Origin: Haematomicrobium sanguinis DSM 21259
GTDB taxonomy: Bacteria > Actinomycetota > Actinomycetes > Actinomycetales > Micrococcaceae
Length of the DNA stretch: 64,000 nucleotides
Reading direction: 5' to 3'
NCBI RefSeq assembly: GCF_000688395.1
Contig: NZ_JIAG01000003.1
Span: 124,001 to 188,000, forward strand
In this document: positions 9,601 to 18,855 of the stretch, piece by piece
How positions within the stretch are numbered: the stretch's first letter is position 1
Layout: the number at the start of each line of letters is the position of its first letter
Position numbers and translations under genes: made by a program
Notes under the pieces: generated by a model
Databases searched by the model: none
The model's input: the letters and a program-made list of their open reading frames with translations, nothing else
What the model was told of the DNA's origin: nothing

Positions 9601-10211
9601 AGGACTTGGAAATTCGCGGTGCGGGGAATCTGCTCGGCGGCGAGCAATCCGGGCACATCGCCGGGGTCGGTTTCGATCTGTATATCCGCATGGTCGGGGA
9701 AGCAGTGGCTAACTTCCGGGGCGATAAGGAAGAAGAAGCGGCGGCCATCAGCATCGAGCTTCCGGTCAACGCGCACCTGCCGCATGACTATGTTCCGGGG
9801 GAGCGGCTGCGGTTGGAGGCCTACCGCAAACTCTCCGCCGCGACGACACCGGAAGCCATTGACGATGTTGCCGCCGAACTCACCGATCGTTACGGCGAGT
9901 TGGTGCCGGCGGCGAAAAACCTCATCGAGGTGGCAAGGTTCCGGCTGCGTGCCCGCGACGCCGGGCTGACCGATGTGGCAAGCCAAGGGAACTTCATCAA
10001 GTTCGCTCCGGCTCAGCTTCCGGAATCGCGGCGCATGCGCCTGTCGCGAATGTATCCGGGGTCCTCCTACAAGGAGGCGATGAATGCGGTGCTGATCCCG
10101 AAGCCCAAAACCGCCCGAATCGGCGGCCGCGACCTGCAGGACGAAGAAATCCTGGAGTGGGCCGATCAGGTCCTGAGCGCGATCTTCGCCCCCGAACCCT
10201 CAACTATGTAG
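6609..10211 (+). CDS. mfd: Transcription-repair coupling factor
   Basis: A DNA translocase that removes RNA polymerase stalled at lesions and recruits UvrA. The order is an N-terminal UvrB-like module (QDIELFPNWETLPHERLSP), a CarD-like RNA polymerase interaction domain (GDFIVHEQHGIGKFI), RecG-like helicase domains with Walker A GDVGYGKTE and the DEEQRFGV box, then the C-terminal TRCF domain. The GTG at 6609 is preferred over 6594 because AGGGAG lies 6 bases upstream. The length of 1200 aa is normal. It is transcribed divergently from the DUF2505 gene. Confidence 0.96.
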   Translation: MSLNGLRTALAEDQPLARVRRLAGSIGASSGAAASSDESELAVSAPAGLQPLLAAEIADALSEGGSGQDRERTPILLAVTATEREAEDLAAALESYLEPQDIELFPNWETLPHERLSPRSDTVGRRLSVLRRLKHGSPPRVVIATIRAVLQPIAASLADLAPVRLRAGESVPFEEVVKALADAAYARVDMVTHRGEFAVRGGILDVFPATEDHPIRVDFFGDEVESLRYFAVADQRTIEGKDAPEVLDASPSRELLITPQVMSRAAQLAKTMPAAEDMLQKIAGGIAVEGMESLTPLLVDTMVPLVAEFPASSIVLLVEPEKVRRRAHDLVATNEEFLEAAWANASEGGNAPLEAASFASLADTREHVKEHGLAWWQLTTLAQDEELATDIDTIAIDAREPRGYQGDVAEMMEFIGSRVRDGWRVTVCTEGPGPAGRLADLFHDADIPAHRIETLDSPPDPGIVEITTAQAGHGFVFDSLKLGLLTEADLLGRSSAAGTRDMRKLPSRRRNAVDPLTLKNGDFIVHEQHGIGKFIELVQRRIAGARGADASREYLVIEYAPAKRGGPGDRLFVPTDQLDQITRYVGGDVPALSKMGGSDWAATKSKARRAVKEIAGELIRLYSARMASKGYAFGPDTPWQRELEQAFPYIETPDQLTTINEVKADMEKEVPMDRLISGDVGYGKTEIAVRAAFKAVQDGKQVAVLVPTTLLAQQHFETFSERFSGFPIRIRALSRFQSAKEAKDTLEGLANGSVDVVIGTHRLLSKEVRFKDLGLVIVDEEQRFGVEHKEALKKMRTNVDVLAMSATPIPRTLEMSLTGIRETSTLATPPEERHPVLTYVGAYSDKQVSAAIRRELMREGQVFFVHNRVSSIERTAAHIAQLVPEARIAVAHGQMSESRLEQIIVDFWEKRFDVLVCTTIIETGLDISNANTLIVDRADQYGLSQLHQLRGRVGRGRERAYAYFLYPAEKPLGEVALERLKAVAAHNELGAGMQLAMKDLEIRGAGNLLGGEQSGHIAGVGFDLYIRMVGEAVANFRGDKEEEAAAISIELPVNAHLPHDYVPGERLRLEAYRKLSAATTPEAIDDVAAELTDRYGELVPAAKNLIEVARFRLRARDAGLTDVASQGNFIKFAPAQLPESRRMRLSRMYPGSSYKEAMNAVLIPKPKTARIGGRDLQDEEILEWADQVLSAIFAPEPSTM

Positions 10212-10258
10212 CGCGACACGCCGAGGGAAAGCGCGTTTCCTCGGCGTGTCGCGCTACA
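10207..10258. terminator. 20-bp perfect inverted repeat overlapping the mfd stop codon
   Basis: The arms at 10207-10226 and 10239-10258 are perfectly complementary over 20 bp, with a 12-nt loop that can pair further (GAAA/TTT). The left arm includes the mfd TAG. No long T run follows on either strand. It separates mfd from a converging minus-strand gene and is most likely a bidirectional terminator. Confidence 0.75.
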
Positions 10259-10274
10259 CAGACGGGAGGGGTTA

Positions 10275-10568
10275 TTAGTGGGAGGCGGGGATGCCTTCCG
10301 GACGGGCGGCCTCCGCAGCGAGTGCACCCTTTTGCACGTCGGGATCCTCGGTACCACCGGTGTCGGAGCGGCCCAAGATGGTTTGCGGGATCCAAAACGC
10401 AAGGAACGCCAGGCCAAGGCACACCGCGAACGGCCAGATCACGGTGAAGTTGGCAAAGGAGAGAACCCAAATTGCGGCAAGGAACATGGCAAAAATAATG
10501 ATGAAGGTGATGGCGTTTTCGGCGCCGCGTCCCTCACCGGCGTGCCTGCGTTGTTGATTGTGAGCCAT
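10275..10568 (-). CDS. Small two-TM membrane protein of unknown function
   Basis: 97 aa: a polar basic N-terminus, two closely spaced hydrophobic segments (about residues 17-38 and 42-62) and a polar acidic tail. GGAAA precedes the ATG. It is the last gene of the minus-strand run below the nucleoside-salvage operon, 38 bp after deoC. I do not recognise the family. Confidence 0.6.
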   Translation of the reverse strand: MAHNQQRRHAGEGRGAENAITFIIIFAMFLAAIWVLSFANFTVIWPFAVCLGLAFLAFWIPQTILGRSDTGGTEDPDVQKGALAAEAARPEGIPASH

Positions 10569-10606
10569 GGGTGTTTCCGACTTCCGTATTTCGATTGGGG
10601 CCAGCG

Positions 10607-11287
10607 CTAGTAGCTGGACGTTCCTTGTTCACCTTTAACAATAGCGATTCCTGAGCTGGTTCCGATCCGGTTGGCCCCGGCCTGGATCATTTCGATCGCC
10701 TTTTCGCGTGAGCGCACCCCGCCGGAGGCTTTGACGCCCAAGGCGTCGCCAACCGTCTCGCGCATGAGCGTGACGTCTTCCACGGTGGCGCCGCCCCCGT
10801 TGAACCCGGTCGAGGTCTTCACGAAATCGGCATCCGATTCGGCCGCCGCCTGGCACGCCAAAATCTTTTGATCGTCGCTGAGCAGCGAGGTTTCAATGAT
10901 GACCTTGAGGATTGCACCGCCCTCATGCACGGCGGACGCAACGGCGGAAATATCCTGAATCAGCTTGTCCCGATCGTTCGCGCGCGCCGCGGCGATATCG
11001 ATCACCATGTCAACCTCGTTGGCGCCATCCGCGACGGCGCCTTGCGCTTCGAACACCTTGGTCTCGGTGGGGGTCGCGCCGAGCGGGAAGCCCACGACGG
11101 CGCAGGTCAGCACCCCTGAGTCCTTGAGCGCATTGTGCACCGTGGATACCCAGATGGGGTTCACACACACGGCCTTGAAGCGGTACTCTTTGGCCTCTTC
11201 GCAGACCTTGAGGATGTCTTCTTTGCTGGCCTCGGGCTTGAGCAGCGTGTGGTCAATGTAACTGGCGAGTTCGAGGTCTTCGCTCAT
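10607..11287 (-). CDS. deoC: Deoxyribose-phosphate aldolase
   Basis: Cleaves 2-deoxyribose-5-phosphate to acetaldehyde and glyceraldehyde-3-phosphate. The N-terminal YIDHTLLKPEA signature and the Schiff-base lysine in DFVKTSTGF are present, and KASGGVRS closes the phosphate site. It is 226 aa. GGGAG precedes the ATG. It overlaps the upstream phosphomutase by 4 bp, making it the last enzymatic step of the salvage operon. Confidence 0.96.
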   Translation of the reverse strand: MSEDLELASYIDHTLLKPEASKEDILKVCEEAKEYRFKAVCVNPIWVSTVHNALKDSGVLTCAVVGFPLGATPTETKVFEAQGAVADGANEVDMVIDIAAARANDRDKLIQDISAVASAVHEGGAILKVIIETSLLSDDQKILACQAAAESDADFVKTSTGFNGGGATVEDVTLMRETVGDALGVKASGGVRSREKAIEMIQAGANRIGTSSGIAIVKGEQGTSSY

Positions 11288-13122
11288 TGGGGGTCTCCCG
11301 TCGTGGTGTCTTCGCTAGTGGGTGCGCCCAGCAGGGCGCGCAAGTCTTTGGTGATCGCATCGAGACGGCGGCGCGCGTCCTCGCGTGCGGCACTCAAATC
11401 GGCGGCATCCGGGCGCCCGGCCACTTCCAAATAGCATTTGAGCTTGGGCTCGGTGCCGCTCGGGCGGATGATGACGCGGGAGTTGGCCTCGGTCAGGTAT
11501 TCCATGCCGTCGGTGGGCGGTAACCCGTCCGATCCATCTGCCAAATCAATGACCGCCGTGACTTTCTCCCCGGCCAACTCGAGCGGGGGAGAGGTGCGCG
11601 CCCGCTCCATCATGTCCTGAATGAGCGCAAGTTCTTGCACCCGAATCGAGAGCTGATCGGTGGCATACAGCCCGTCCCGCAACGCAATTTCGTCCAGAAG
11701 ATCGCCCAGCGTCTTGCCCTCCGCTTTCGCTGTTGCCGCCATTTCGGCAATCAACAGCGCCGCGGAAATGCCGTCCTTATCCTTCACCAGATCCGGCGCC
11801 ACGCAATACCCGAGCGCTTCTTCGTAGCCGTAGACGAGCCCGGGAACTCGCGAGATCCATTTGAACCCGGTCAGTGTTTGCCGGGTAGGCATCCCCGCGC
11901 CCTGTCCAATGGCCGCCAACTGGCGCGAGGACACAATCGAATTCGCAAACGTCGCCTCGGCGCCGCCGGACGTCTCGTCGGCGGGCCAGGCACCGGCCGC
12001 GCCCCGCCGCGCCAGCATGTGCGCACCCAGCAAGGACCCCACTTCGTCGCCGCGCAGCATCCGCCAGGTATTCTCCCCCGCGCCGCCGGCCCCCGGATCG
12101 GGTACGGCGACGGCAGCCCGATCCGCATCCGGATCATTCGCAATAATAATGTCGGCACCGACCTCCCGGGCGAGCTCCATCGCCAGGTCAAGCGCCCCGG
12201 GCTCTTCCGGGTTCGGGAACGCCACCGTCGGGAAATCGGGGTCCGGCTCTTCTTGCGCAGCCACCATGGTGATGTCCTTAAATCCCGCGCCGCCGAGCAC
12301 GTCTTGCGCGATCCGACCGCCCACGCCGTGCATCGGGGTCATCACAATCTTGAGATCCCGCGCGCCGAAAGCCGAAGGCATGGCCAGGCCGCGGATTGCC
12401 GATTCATAGGTTTGTGGATAGTCGGTGGGCAGCACGTCCCACCCGGACGGCGCCAGTTCAATGTCTCCGGTGTTGCCCTCGGAGTAAATACGGTCCGCAA
12501 TTTCCTGGTCAAAGGGCGGCACAATCTGCGCGCCGCGTCCCTCGGCCGGAACCGCGCGTCCGCCCAAATACACCTTGTAGCCGTTGTCCTGCGGCGGGTT
12601 GTGGCTTGCGGTCACCATGACACCCGCATCCGCGTCCAGATTTCGCACCGCAAACGCCAGCACCGGGGTCGGCAGCGCCGAGGGCATGAGCATCGCGTCG
12701 ATGCCGCGCGCGGTAAAAATGGCCGCGGTCTCGGCGGCAAAAACATCGGAATTGTGCCGGGCATCGTAACCGATCACGGCTCGTGGCCGGTAAGAGCCAC
12801 CCGCGCTGTCATTCAAAAAGTCGGCCAGTCCAGCTGCGGCGCGGCGCACCACCACCCGGTTCATCCGGTTCGGCCCCGGCCCCAGTTTGGCCCGTAGCCC
12901 GGCGGTCCCAAATTCCAGGCGCCCGCTAAACGCGTCGGCGATCTCCTCACGCGCCGCATCCGCCTCAACTCCGGTGCCGCGCGCCGTGGAAATCAACTCG
13001 TGCAGTTCCGTCTGCGTTTGCGGATCGGGGTCCCGCTCGGCCCACTCCTCGGCATGGCGCAATAGCGCCTCGTCCCCCTGCCGGCCCGCGCCCTCGGCGC
13101 CGTGTTCGCCCAACTGTGCCAT
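11284..13122 (-). CDS. Phosphohexo-/phosphopentomutase (PGM2-like phospho-sugar mutase)
   Basis: An alpha-D-phosphohexomutase superfamily enzyme. The phosphoserine loop VMVTASHNPPQDNGYKVY and the Mg2+ loop NDPDADRAAVAV are intact. The C-terminal RIIRPSGTEPKLKCY-type phosphate-binding motif appears as VIIRPSGTEPKLKCYLE. It is 612 aa, longer than AlgC/GlmM types and in the size class of PGM2-like enzymes. The ATG at 13122 follows AGAGG. The frame is open further upstream but would run into the phosphorylase gene. Position between a purine nucleoside phosphorylase and deoC argues for ribose-1-P/deoxyribose-1-P as substrate. Phosphoglucomutase activity is the alternative. Confidence 0.9.
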   Translation of the reverse strand: MAQLGEHGAEGAGRQGDEALLRHAEEWAERDPDPQTQTELHELISTARGTGVEADAAREEIADAFSGRLEFGTAGLRAKLGPGPNRMNRVVVRRAAAGLADFLNDSAGGSYRPRAVIGYDARHNSDVFAAETAAIFTARGIDAMLMPSALPTPVLAFAVRNLDADAGVMVTASHNPPQDNGYKVYLGGRAVPAEGRGAQIVPPFDQEIADRIYSEGNTGDIELAPSGWDVLPTDYPQTYESAIRGLAMPSAFGARDLKIVMTPMHGVGGRIAQDVLGGAGFKDITMVAAQEEPDPDFPTVAFPNPEEPGALDLAMELAREVGADIIIANDPDADRAAVAVPDPGAGGAGENTWRMLRGDEVGSLLGAHMLARRGAAGAWPADETSGGAEATFANSIVSSRQLAAIGQGAGMPTRQTLTGFKWISRVPGLVYGYEEALGYCVAPDLVKDKDGISAALLIAEMAATAKAEGKTLGDLLDEIALRDGLYATDQLSIRVQELALIQDMMERARTSPPLELAGEKVTAVIDLADGSDGLPPTDGMEYLTEANSRVIIRPSGTEPKLKCYLEVAGRPDAADLSAAREDARRRLDAITKDLRALLGAPTSEDTTTGDPQ

Positions 13123-13141
13123 CGCCGTCGTACCTCTTTTC

Positions 13142-13975
13142 CTAAAGTTTGCCCACAATGTCCGCCAGCAGTGCCGAAATCCGAGGCCCGGCTTCGCGCC
13201 CGGCCTCAATGACCTCCTCGTGGCTGAGCGGTTGGTCGGAAATCCCGGCGGCGAGGTTGGTGACCAGCGAGATGCCGAACACCTCCATGCCGGCCGCGCG
13301 GGCCGCGATGGCCTCGAGCGCGGTGGACATGCCGACCAGGTCGCCGCCGATGATTTTCGCCATCTGCACCTCGGCCGGGGTCTCATAGTGCGGGCCGGGG
13401 AATTGCACGTAAACGCCCTCGTCCAGGCTCGGATCGACCTCCTTGGCGATCGCGCGCAGCCGCGAGGAATACAGATCGGTGAGGTCCACGAAGGTCGCCC
13501 CCTCGAGCGGGGAGGTCGCGGTCAAGTTGATGTGATCCTTGATCAGCACCGGGGTGCCCGGCCCGCAGGCCGGGTTGAGCCCACCGCAACCGTTGGTCAG
13601 GATCATGATTTTGCATCCGGAGGCAGCGGCGGTCCGGACACCATGTACGACGGCGCGTACCCCCTTTCCCTCGTAAAAATGAGTTCTTGAGCCAATCACC
13701 AGGGCGTTTTTTCCCTGCGGGGTGCGAATCGATCGGATGGTGCCGACGTGGCCTTGAACGGCGGGCGCGCTGAAGCCGGGAATGTCGGCGGTGGTGATCG
13801 TGGCGGTGGTTTCACCGATCATTTCGGCCGCCCCGCCCCAGCCGGAGCCCAATACCAGGGCGAAGTCGTGTTCGGGGATGCCGGTCGCTTCGGCTATCGC
13901 GGCGGCCGCGTCCTGGGCGAGTGCCATGGGGTCGGTGTGCGGGAAATCGAGCGGGGTTTGATCTGCTGTGCTCAC
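13142..13975 (-). CDS. punA: Purine-nucleoside phosphorylase
   Basis: Phosphorolyses purine (deoxy)nucleosides to free base and (deoxy)ribose-1-phosphate. It is a trimeric-type PNP: LVLGSGWGG at the phosphate site, GRTHFYEGKG as GSRTHFYEGKG, TNGCGGLNP, and VQFPGPHYETPAEV. It is 277 aa, with a GTG start. It heads the operon with the phosphomutase (19-bp gap) and deoC, and is divergent from lpdA with a 46-bp spacer that must hold both promoters. Confidence 0.95.
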   Translation of the reverse strand: MSTADQTPLDFPHTDPMALAQDAAAAIAEATGIPEHDFALVLGSGWGGAAEMIGETTATITTADIPGFSAPAVQGHVGTIRSIRTPQGKNALVIGSRTHFYEGKGVRAVVHGVRTAAASGCKIMILTNGCGGLNPACGPGTPVLIKDHINLTATSPLEGATFVDLTDLYSSRLRAIAKEVDPSLDEGVYVQFPGPHYETPAEVQMAKIIGGDLVGMSTALEAIAARAAGMEVFGISLVTNLAAGISDQPLSHEEVIEAGREAGPRISALLADIVGKL

Positions 13976-14021
13976 GAGTCCAACATACTAGCTTTGCGAT
14001 CGGTGCGCGCGGTGCGCAAAA

Positions 14022-15533
14022 ATGAAAGGTGTGAGTACACAGAGCGAATTGCGGCGACCACGTTTGGCGATCCTGGGCGGCGGCCCCGGCGGATACGAGG
14101 CAGCGAGCGTCGCAGCCGCTCTGGGCGCGGAAGTCACGCTCGTGGAGCGCGCCGGGATGGGCGGCTCTGCGGTGCTCACGGATGTGGTTCCGTCCAAGAC
14201 GCTCATTGCCACCGCCGACATCATGAACCGGCTCGGCGACGCGAACCGCATGGGCGTGCATTTCCAACACGACGCGCCATCCGACGCGCCCCAAGAAGAC
14301 TTGGCCCAAGAGGTCGCCAACGCGGATATGGCCGAAGTCAACGGCCGTCTCTTGGAGCTTGCCAAGGAACAGTCCCGCGACATTAAATCCGCGCTGGAGA
14401 GGGCCGGAGTGCGCATTGTCCACGGCGAGGGAGTGCTGGTGGACCCGCATCACATTCGCGTGAGTGAGCCGGAGAAATCCGGTGCCGAGGCCACCGACCC
14501 GATCACCGAGCAGGCCGATGTCGCCGCCACCGGCGAGGAATCGGGGGAGGTCATCGAGGCGGATGTCATTCTCCTGGCCGTGGGGGCGCGCCCGCGCGAA
14601 CTTCCCTCCGCGATGCCGGACGGCGAACGCATCTTCAACTGGACCCAGATCTATCAAATGACCGAGGTCCCCGAACATCTCATTGTGGTCGGTTCCGGTG
14701 TCACCGGTGCCGAGTTTGCCTCCGCCTACAACGGTCTGGGCGCCAAGGTCACCCTGATTTCCAGCCGTGACCGGGTGCTTCCGGGTGAGGACGCGGACGC
14801 CGCGAAGGTTTTGGAAGACGTGTTTGAAAAGCGCGGCATGAGCGTGCTCGCGCAGTCCCGCGCAGAGTCCGTGGAACGCACCGAAGACGGGGTGCGCGTC
14901 ACGCTCTCCGACGGGCGGACGGTGGATGGCAGCCATTGCCTTGTGGCGGTCGGCTCGATCCCGAACACCGCCGGTATCGGTTTGGAAGAGGCGGGGGTCA
15001 AGCTCACCGATTCTGGGCACATCCGGGTGGACGGGGTCTCCCGCACCTCGGTGCCCAACATTTACGCGGCCGGAGACTGCACCGGTGTGCTCGCGCTCGC
15101 CTCGGTTGCCGCGATGCAGGGTCGCATCGCGATTGCGCACCTGATGGGGGACTCGGTCAAACCGCTCAAGCTGTTCCAGGTGGCCTCCAACATTTTCACC
15201 TCCCCGGAAATCGCGACGGTGGGCGTCACCGAAGCGGACATTGCCTCCGGGCGCTACCAGGGCGACGTGCTCAAGCTCGCACTGAAAACCAACCCGCGCG
15301 CCAAGATGATGAACGTGGAGGACGGGTTTGTGAAAATCATTTCGCGCCGCGGCTCCGGCACCGTGATCGGCGGGGTCGTGGTGGGCCCGCGCGCCTCCGA
15401 GCTGATCTTCCCGATCGCCATTGCGGTCACCCAGAAGCTGCACGTGGATGACCTTGCCAACACCTTCACGGTTTATCCCTCTCTCACCGGATCCATTTCC
15501 GAGGCGGCGCGGCGTCTGCACGTCTACCTCTAA
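14022..15533 (+). CDS. lpdA: NAD(P)H-quinone dehydrogenase of the LpdA type
   Basis: A flavoprotein of the pyridine nucleotide-disulfide reductase family. FAD-binding ILGGGPGGYEAA is at the N-terminus, an NAD-binding VVGSGVTGAEFASA is mid-protein, and the dimerisation domain is C-terminal. The position of the redox-active CxxxxC reads GGSAVLTDVVPSK, with both cysteines missing. That is the hallmark of the mycobacterial LpdA (Rv3303c) quinone reductase rather than dihydrolipoamide dehydrogenase. It is 503 aa. No clear SD precedes the ATG at 14022. A GTG at 14031 is an alternative, and leaderless translation is possible. Confidence 0.88.
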   Translation: MKGVSTQSELRRPRLAILGGGPGGYEAASVAAALGAEVTLVERAGMGGSAVLTDVVPSKTLIATADIMNRLGDANRMGVHFQHDAPSDAPQEDLAQEVANADMAEVNGRLLELAKEQSRDIKSALERAGVRIVHGEGVLVDPHHIRVSEPEKSGAEATDPITEQADVAATGEESGEVIEADVILLAVGARPRELPSAMPDGERIFNWTQIYQMTEVPEHLIVVGSGVTGAEFASAYNGLGAKVTLISSRDRVLPGEDADAAKVLEDVFEKRGMSVLAQSRAESVERTEDGVRVTLSDGRTVDGSHCLVAVGSIPNTAGIGLEEAGVKLTDSGHIRVDGVSRTSVPNIYAAGDCTGVLALASVAAMQGRIAIAHLMGDSVKPLKLFQVASNIFTSPEIATVGVTEADIASGRYQGDVLKLALKTNPRAKMMNVEDGFVKIISRRGSGTVIGGVVVGPRASELIFPIAIAVTQKLHVDDLANTFTVYPSLTGSISEAARRLHVYL

Positions 15534-15552
15534 AAGCGTCCACATAGTGGAC

Positions 15553-15583
15553 AAATGAGTCCGGTGGGCGGACACCCTCATTT
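15553..15583 (+). terminator. Hairpin after lpdA
   Basis: AAATGAG (15553-15559) pairs with CTCATTT (15577-15583), with CCG/CGG inside. A smaller GTCCAC/GTGGAC hairpin lies just upstream. They probably end lpdA transcription before the transporter gene. Confidence 0.45.
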
Positions 15584-15594
15584 ACGATGTAGCA

Positions 15595-16989
15595 ATGTCA
15601 GCACACTCCACCACCGCAGAGCCGGTTAAGAAGAACAAGCCGGGCCGCGTCATTTTTGCCAGCCTCATCGGCACCACCATCGAGTTTTACGACTTCTACG
15701 TCTACGCCACCGCCGCCGTCCTGGTGTTCCCGGCGTTGTTTTTCCCGAAAGCAGACCCGGTTACCCAGCTTTTGAGCTCCTTCGCCGTCTTCGGCGTCGC
15801 GTTCATTGCCCGCCCGATTGGCTCCATCCTCTTTGGCCACTTTGGCGACAAGATCGGGCGCAAAGGGACGCTGATCGCCTCGCTGCTCACCATGGGTCTG
15901 GCCACCTTCTTCATCGGCCTGCTCCCCACCGCCACCGTCCCCGGTTGGGAAATCGCGGCCCCGGCACTGTTAACGCTCATGCGATTCGCGCAAGGTATCG
16001 CACTCGGCGGCGAATGGAGCGGCGCGGCGCTGCTGGCCACCGAGAACGCCCCGGCCGGGCGCCGCGCGGTCTACGGAACCTTCCCGCAACTGGGCGCACC
16101 GCTCGGCTTCATCCTGGCCAACCTGCTCTTCGTCTGGCTGAACGCCGCGCTCTCCCCGGCCGATTTTGCCGCCTGGGGTTGGCGCATTCCCTTCCTGGCC
16201 TCAGCCATCATGGTGGCAATCGGGCTTTACGTTCGACTGCAGCTCATTGAGAGCCCGGCGTTCCAGAAGGTCGTGGACAATAACAAGGTCTCCTCGCTGC
16301 CGCTCGGCACCGTGTTCAAGACCTCTTGGCGTCCGCTGATCTTGGGCACATTCATCATGCTCGCGACCTACGTCCTCTTCTACATCATGACCGCGTTCAC
16401 CCTCACCTACGGCACCGCGCCAGCCAGTGCGGAAAAGGCGCAAGCGGCGGCCGAAGCGGCCGGAAAGACGTTCAACGCGGCCGCGTTCACCCCGGGGCTC
16501 GGCTATCCGCGCGGCGAGTTCCTGACCATGCTCATTATCGGCGTGGTGTTCTTCGGCATCTTCACCCTGGTCGCCGGCCCGCTCGCCGAGAAGTACGGAC
16601 GCCGCAAAACCCTGATTTTCGTCACCGCGGGAATCATTCTCTTCGGCCTGAGCTTCGCACCGCTCTTTGGCGCGGGCACGGTCGGCACCATGGCGGCCCT
16701 CATCCTGGGGTTCACCTTGATGGGCCTCACCTTCGGACCGATGGGCGCGCTCTTGCCGGAACTGTTCCCGACCAATGTGCGCTACACCGGCTCAGCGGTC
16801 AGCTACAACCTCGCGAGCGTCATTGGCGCGGCACCGGCACCCTACGTCGCGGTGGCGCTCTGGCAACTCGCCGACGGCAGCACCTGGCTGGTCGGCGTCT
16901 ACCTCAGCCTCGCCGCGCTCATTACCCTCGTCTCGCTGTTGATCCTCAAAGAAACCAAGGACACCGACTACGAGGGCAACATGTCCTAA
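15595..16989 (+). CDS. MFS transporter, metabolite:H+ symporter (MHS) type
   Basis: A membrane transporter with about 12 TM segments. The N-terminal [20 protein letters not shown] and the loop 2-3 motif [13 protein letters not shown] are characteristic of the MHS/ProP-ShiA group, which carries organic acids, osmolytes or shikimate with protons. The substrate cannot be read from sequence. An Ala-rich extracytoplasmic insertion of about 30 residues (near residues 275-305) is a deviation also seen in some actinobacterial members. It is 464 aa and overlaps the converging carboxylase gene by 4 bp. Confidence 0.9.
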   Translation: MSAHSTTAEPVKKNKPGRVIFASLIGTTIEFYDFYVYATAAVLVFPALFFPKADPVTQLLSSFAVFGVAFIARPIGSILFGHFGDKIGRKGTLIASLLTMGLATFFIGLLPTATVPGWEIAAPALLTLMRFAQGIALGGEWSGAALLATENAPAGRRAVYGTFPQLGAPLGFILANLLFVWLNAALSPADFAAWGWRIPFLASAIMVAIGLYVRLQLIESPAFQKVVDNNKVSSLPLGTVFKTSWRPLILGTFIMLATYVLFYIMTAFTLTYGTAPASAEKAQAAAEAAGKTFNAAAFTPGLGYPRGEFLTMLIIGVVFFGIFTLVAGPLAEKYGRRKTLIFVTAGIILFGLSFAPLFGAGTVGTMAALILGFTLMGLTFGPMGALLPELFPTNVRYTGSAVSYNLASVIGAAPAPYVAVALWQLADGSTWLVGVYLSLAALITLVSLLILKETKDTDYEGNMS

Positions 16990-18776
16990 TCCGCGATCGT
17001 GGCAATCACCGCGCCGGCCGACACGGTCTCACCGGGCGCAATTGTGAGCCCGGTCAGTGTCCCGGCGCGGTGTGCTGTGATGGGCTGTTCCATTTTCATG
17101 GCTTCAAGTACGACGACGAGATCACCTTCGGCGACCGCCTCACCGTCCTTTGCGGCTACTTTGACGATGGTGCCTTGCATGGGTGAGGTGAGATCGTTGC
17201 TATTTGCGGTGGCGGTGGCGCCCGAGGTGCGCCGCGCACCTTTTCGCCGCGATGCGGCGCCCGGCTTGGCACCTGCGGTGCGGGAGGCCGCCAAGGCGCT
17301 TGGCAGTGTCACTTCTAGCCGTTTGCCACCCACCTCCACCGTCACGGATTGGCGAGCATCGCCGTCGTTCTCGCTGGTGGCGTGCGGTCCTGCGTAGGGT
17401 TCGATGTCATTGTCGAACTCGGTTTCGATCCACCGGGTGTGCACGCTAAAGGGCTGATCCGCGGTCTCGGGGCTGAGCTCGGGAGCGTAGGCGGGGTCCT
17501 TGACGATCTTGCGGTCAAAGGGGACGACCGTGGGGACGCCCTCGATTTCTAGTTCATCGAACGCGCGGGCCGAGCGCTCCAAGGCCTGCTTGCGAGTCGC
17601 GCCGGTGACGATGAGTTTGGCGAGCATCGAATCGAAGTTGCCGCCGATTTCCTGACCGGGTTCCACACCGGAGTCAATGCGCACGCCGGGTCCGGACGGC
17701 GTTTTGAAGGTGGTGAGTTCCCCCGGGGCGGGCATGAATCCGCGGCCGGCGTCCTCGCCATTAATGCGGAACTCGATGGAGTGGCCGCGGACTTCGGGGT
17801 CGTCATAGCCGAGCGCCTCGCCCTCGGCGAGACGGAATTGTTCGCGGACCAGGTCGATCCCGGTGACCTCTTCAGAGACGGGGTGTTCAACCTGTAAGCG
17901 GGTGTTGACCTCCAGGAAGGAAATGGTGCCGTCTTGACCGACCAGGAATTCGCAGGTTCCTGCGCCCTGGTATCCGGCCTCTTTCAGGATCGCCTTGGAG
18001 GATTCGTAAAGGCGCGTGATCTGTTCCTTGCTCAGGAAGGGTGCAGGTGCTTCCTCCACCAGCTTTTGGTTGCGGCGCTGCAGCGAGCAGTCGCGCGTGG
18101 ACACGACGACGACGTTACCCTCGGCGTCGGCGAGGCACTGGGTTTCGACGTGGCGCGGGGAGTCCAGGAAGCGTTCGATGAAGCATTCGCCGCGGCCAAA
18201 CGCGGCCGTTGCTTCGCGAACCGCGGACTCGTACAGTTCGGTGATGTCTTCGCGGTCCCGAACCACCTTGATGCCGCGGCCCCCGCCTCCGTAGGCGGCC
18301 TTAATGGCAATGGGCAGACCGTATTCATCGGCAAAGGCGAGCACCTCTTCGGCGGAGTTGACCGGGTCCTTGGTGCCGGGCACGAGCGGCGCGCCGACCT
18401 TTTCGGCAATATGGCGGGCCTTGACCTTGTCGCCGAGCTTGTCGATTGCCTCGGGGGAGGGGCCGATCCAGGTAAGCCCGGCGTCGATGACCTTTTGGGC
18501 GAATTCGGCGTTTTCGGAAAGGAAACCGTAGCCCGGGTGAATCGCGTCGGCGCCGGACTTTGCCGCGGCGTCCAGAATCTTGTCGATGACAAGGTAAGAC
18601 TCGGCGGCGGTGTTTCCACCGAGCGCGTACGCCTCATCGGCCAATTTCACGTGGAGTGCGTCTCGGTCCGGATCTGCATAGACCGCGACGGAGGAAATGC
18701 CTTGGTCTTTTGCGGCGCGAATGACGCGGACCGCAATTTCGCCGCGATTAGCGATGAGGACTTTAGAAATGGCCAA
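16986..18776 (-). CDS. accA3: Acyl-CoA carboxylase alpha subunit (biotin carboxylase + biotin carrier)
   Basis: Carboxylates its own biotin with ATP and bicarbonate and supplies the beta subunit for malonyl-/methylmalonyl-CoA synthesis. The biotin carboxylase N-domain has [15 protein letters not shown]. The ATP-grasp glycine loop is [13 protein letters not shown], and [14 protein letters not shown] holds metal ligands. The C-terminal carrier has EAMKMEQ with the biotinylated Lys. An Ala/Arg/Gly-rich linker joins the domains. It is 596 aa. The start is TTG with AGGAG five bases upstream. Partner genes accD/accE and biotin ligase lie 6-10 kb further on. Confidence 0.94.
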   Translation of the reverse strand: MAISKVLIANRGEIAVRVIRAAKDQGISSVAVYADPDRDALHVKLADEAYALGGNTAAESYLVIDKILDAAAKSGADAIHPGYGFLSENAEFAQKVIDAGLTWIGPSPEAIDKLGDKVKARHIAEKVGAPLVPGTKDPVNSAEEVLAFADEYGLPIAIKAAYGGGGRGIKVVRDREDITELYESAVREATAAFGRGECFIERFLDSPRHVETQCLADAEGNVVVVSTRDCSLQRRNQKLVEEAPAPFLSKEQITRLYESSKAILKEAGYQGAGTCEFLVGQDGTISFLEVNTRLQVEHPVSEEVTGIDLVREQFRLAEGEALGYDDPEVRGHSIEFRINGEDAGRGFMPAPGELTTFKTPSGPGVRIDSGVEPGQEIGGNFDSMLAKLIVTGATRKQALERSARAFDELEIEGVPTVVPFDRKIVKDPAYAPELSPETADQPFSVHTRWIETEFDNDIEPYAGPHATSENDGDARQSVTVEVGGKRLEVTLPSALAASRTAGAKPGAASRRKGARRTSGATATANSNDLTSPMQGTIVKVAAKDGEAVAEGDLVVVLEAMKMEQPITAHRAGTLTGLTIAPGETVSAGAVIATIAD

Positions 18777-18855
18777 CGGGACTCCTTTGCTTCGACAAAG
18801 AGCCTAGCTGTTTTTGTGGCAATCACGCAGTTTGAAGCACGTGTTAAGCCGTGAC

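Noticed and set aside
11635-12897. Open plus-strand frame of 420 aa antisense to the phosphomutase
   Set aside because: Arg/Gly/His-rich shadow sequence without SD or domain.
13123-13386. N-terminal extension of the phosphomutase to an upstream start
   Set aside because: It would read through the end of the phosphorylase gene in another frame. The ATG at 13122 has an SD and matches the family start.
14022-15533. Dihydrolipoamide dehydrogenase of a 2-oxoacid dehydrogenase complex
   Set aside because: Both redox-active cysteines are missing, so the quinone-reductase type is the better call.
13812-15581. Open minus-strand frame of 589 aa antisense to lpdA
   Set aside because: No recognisable domain; lpdA on the plus strand has complete family motifs.
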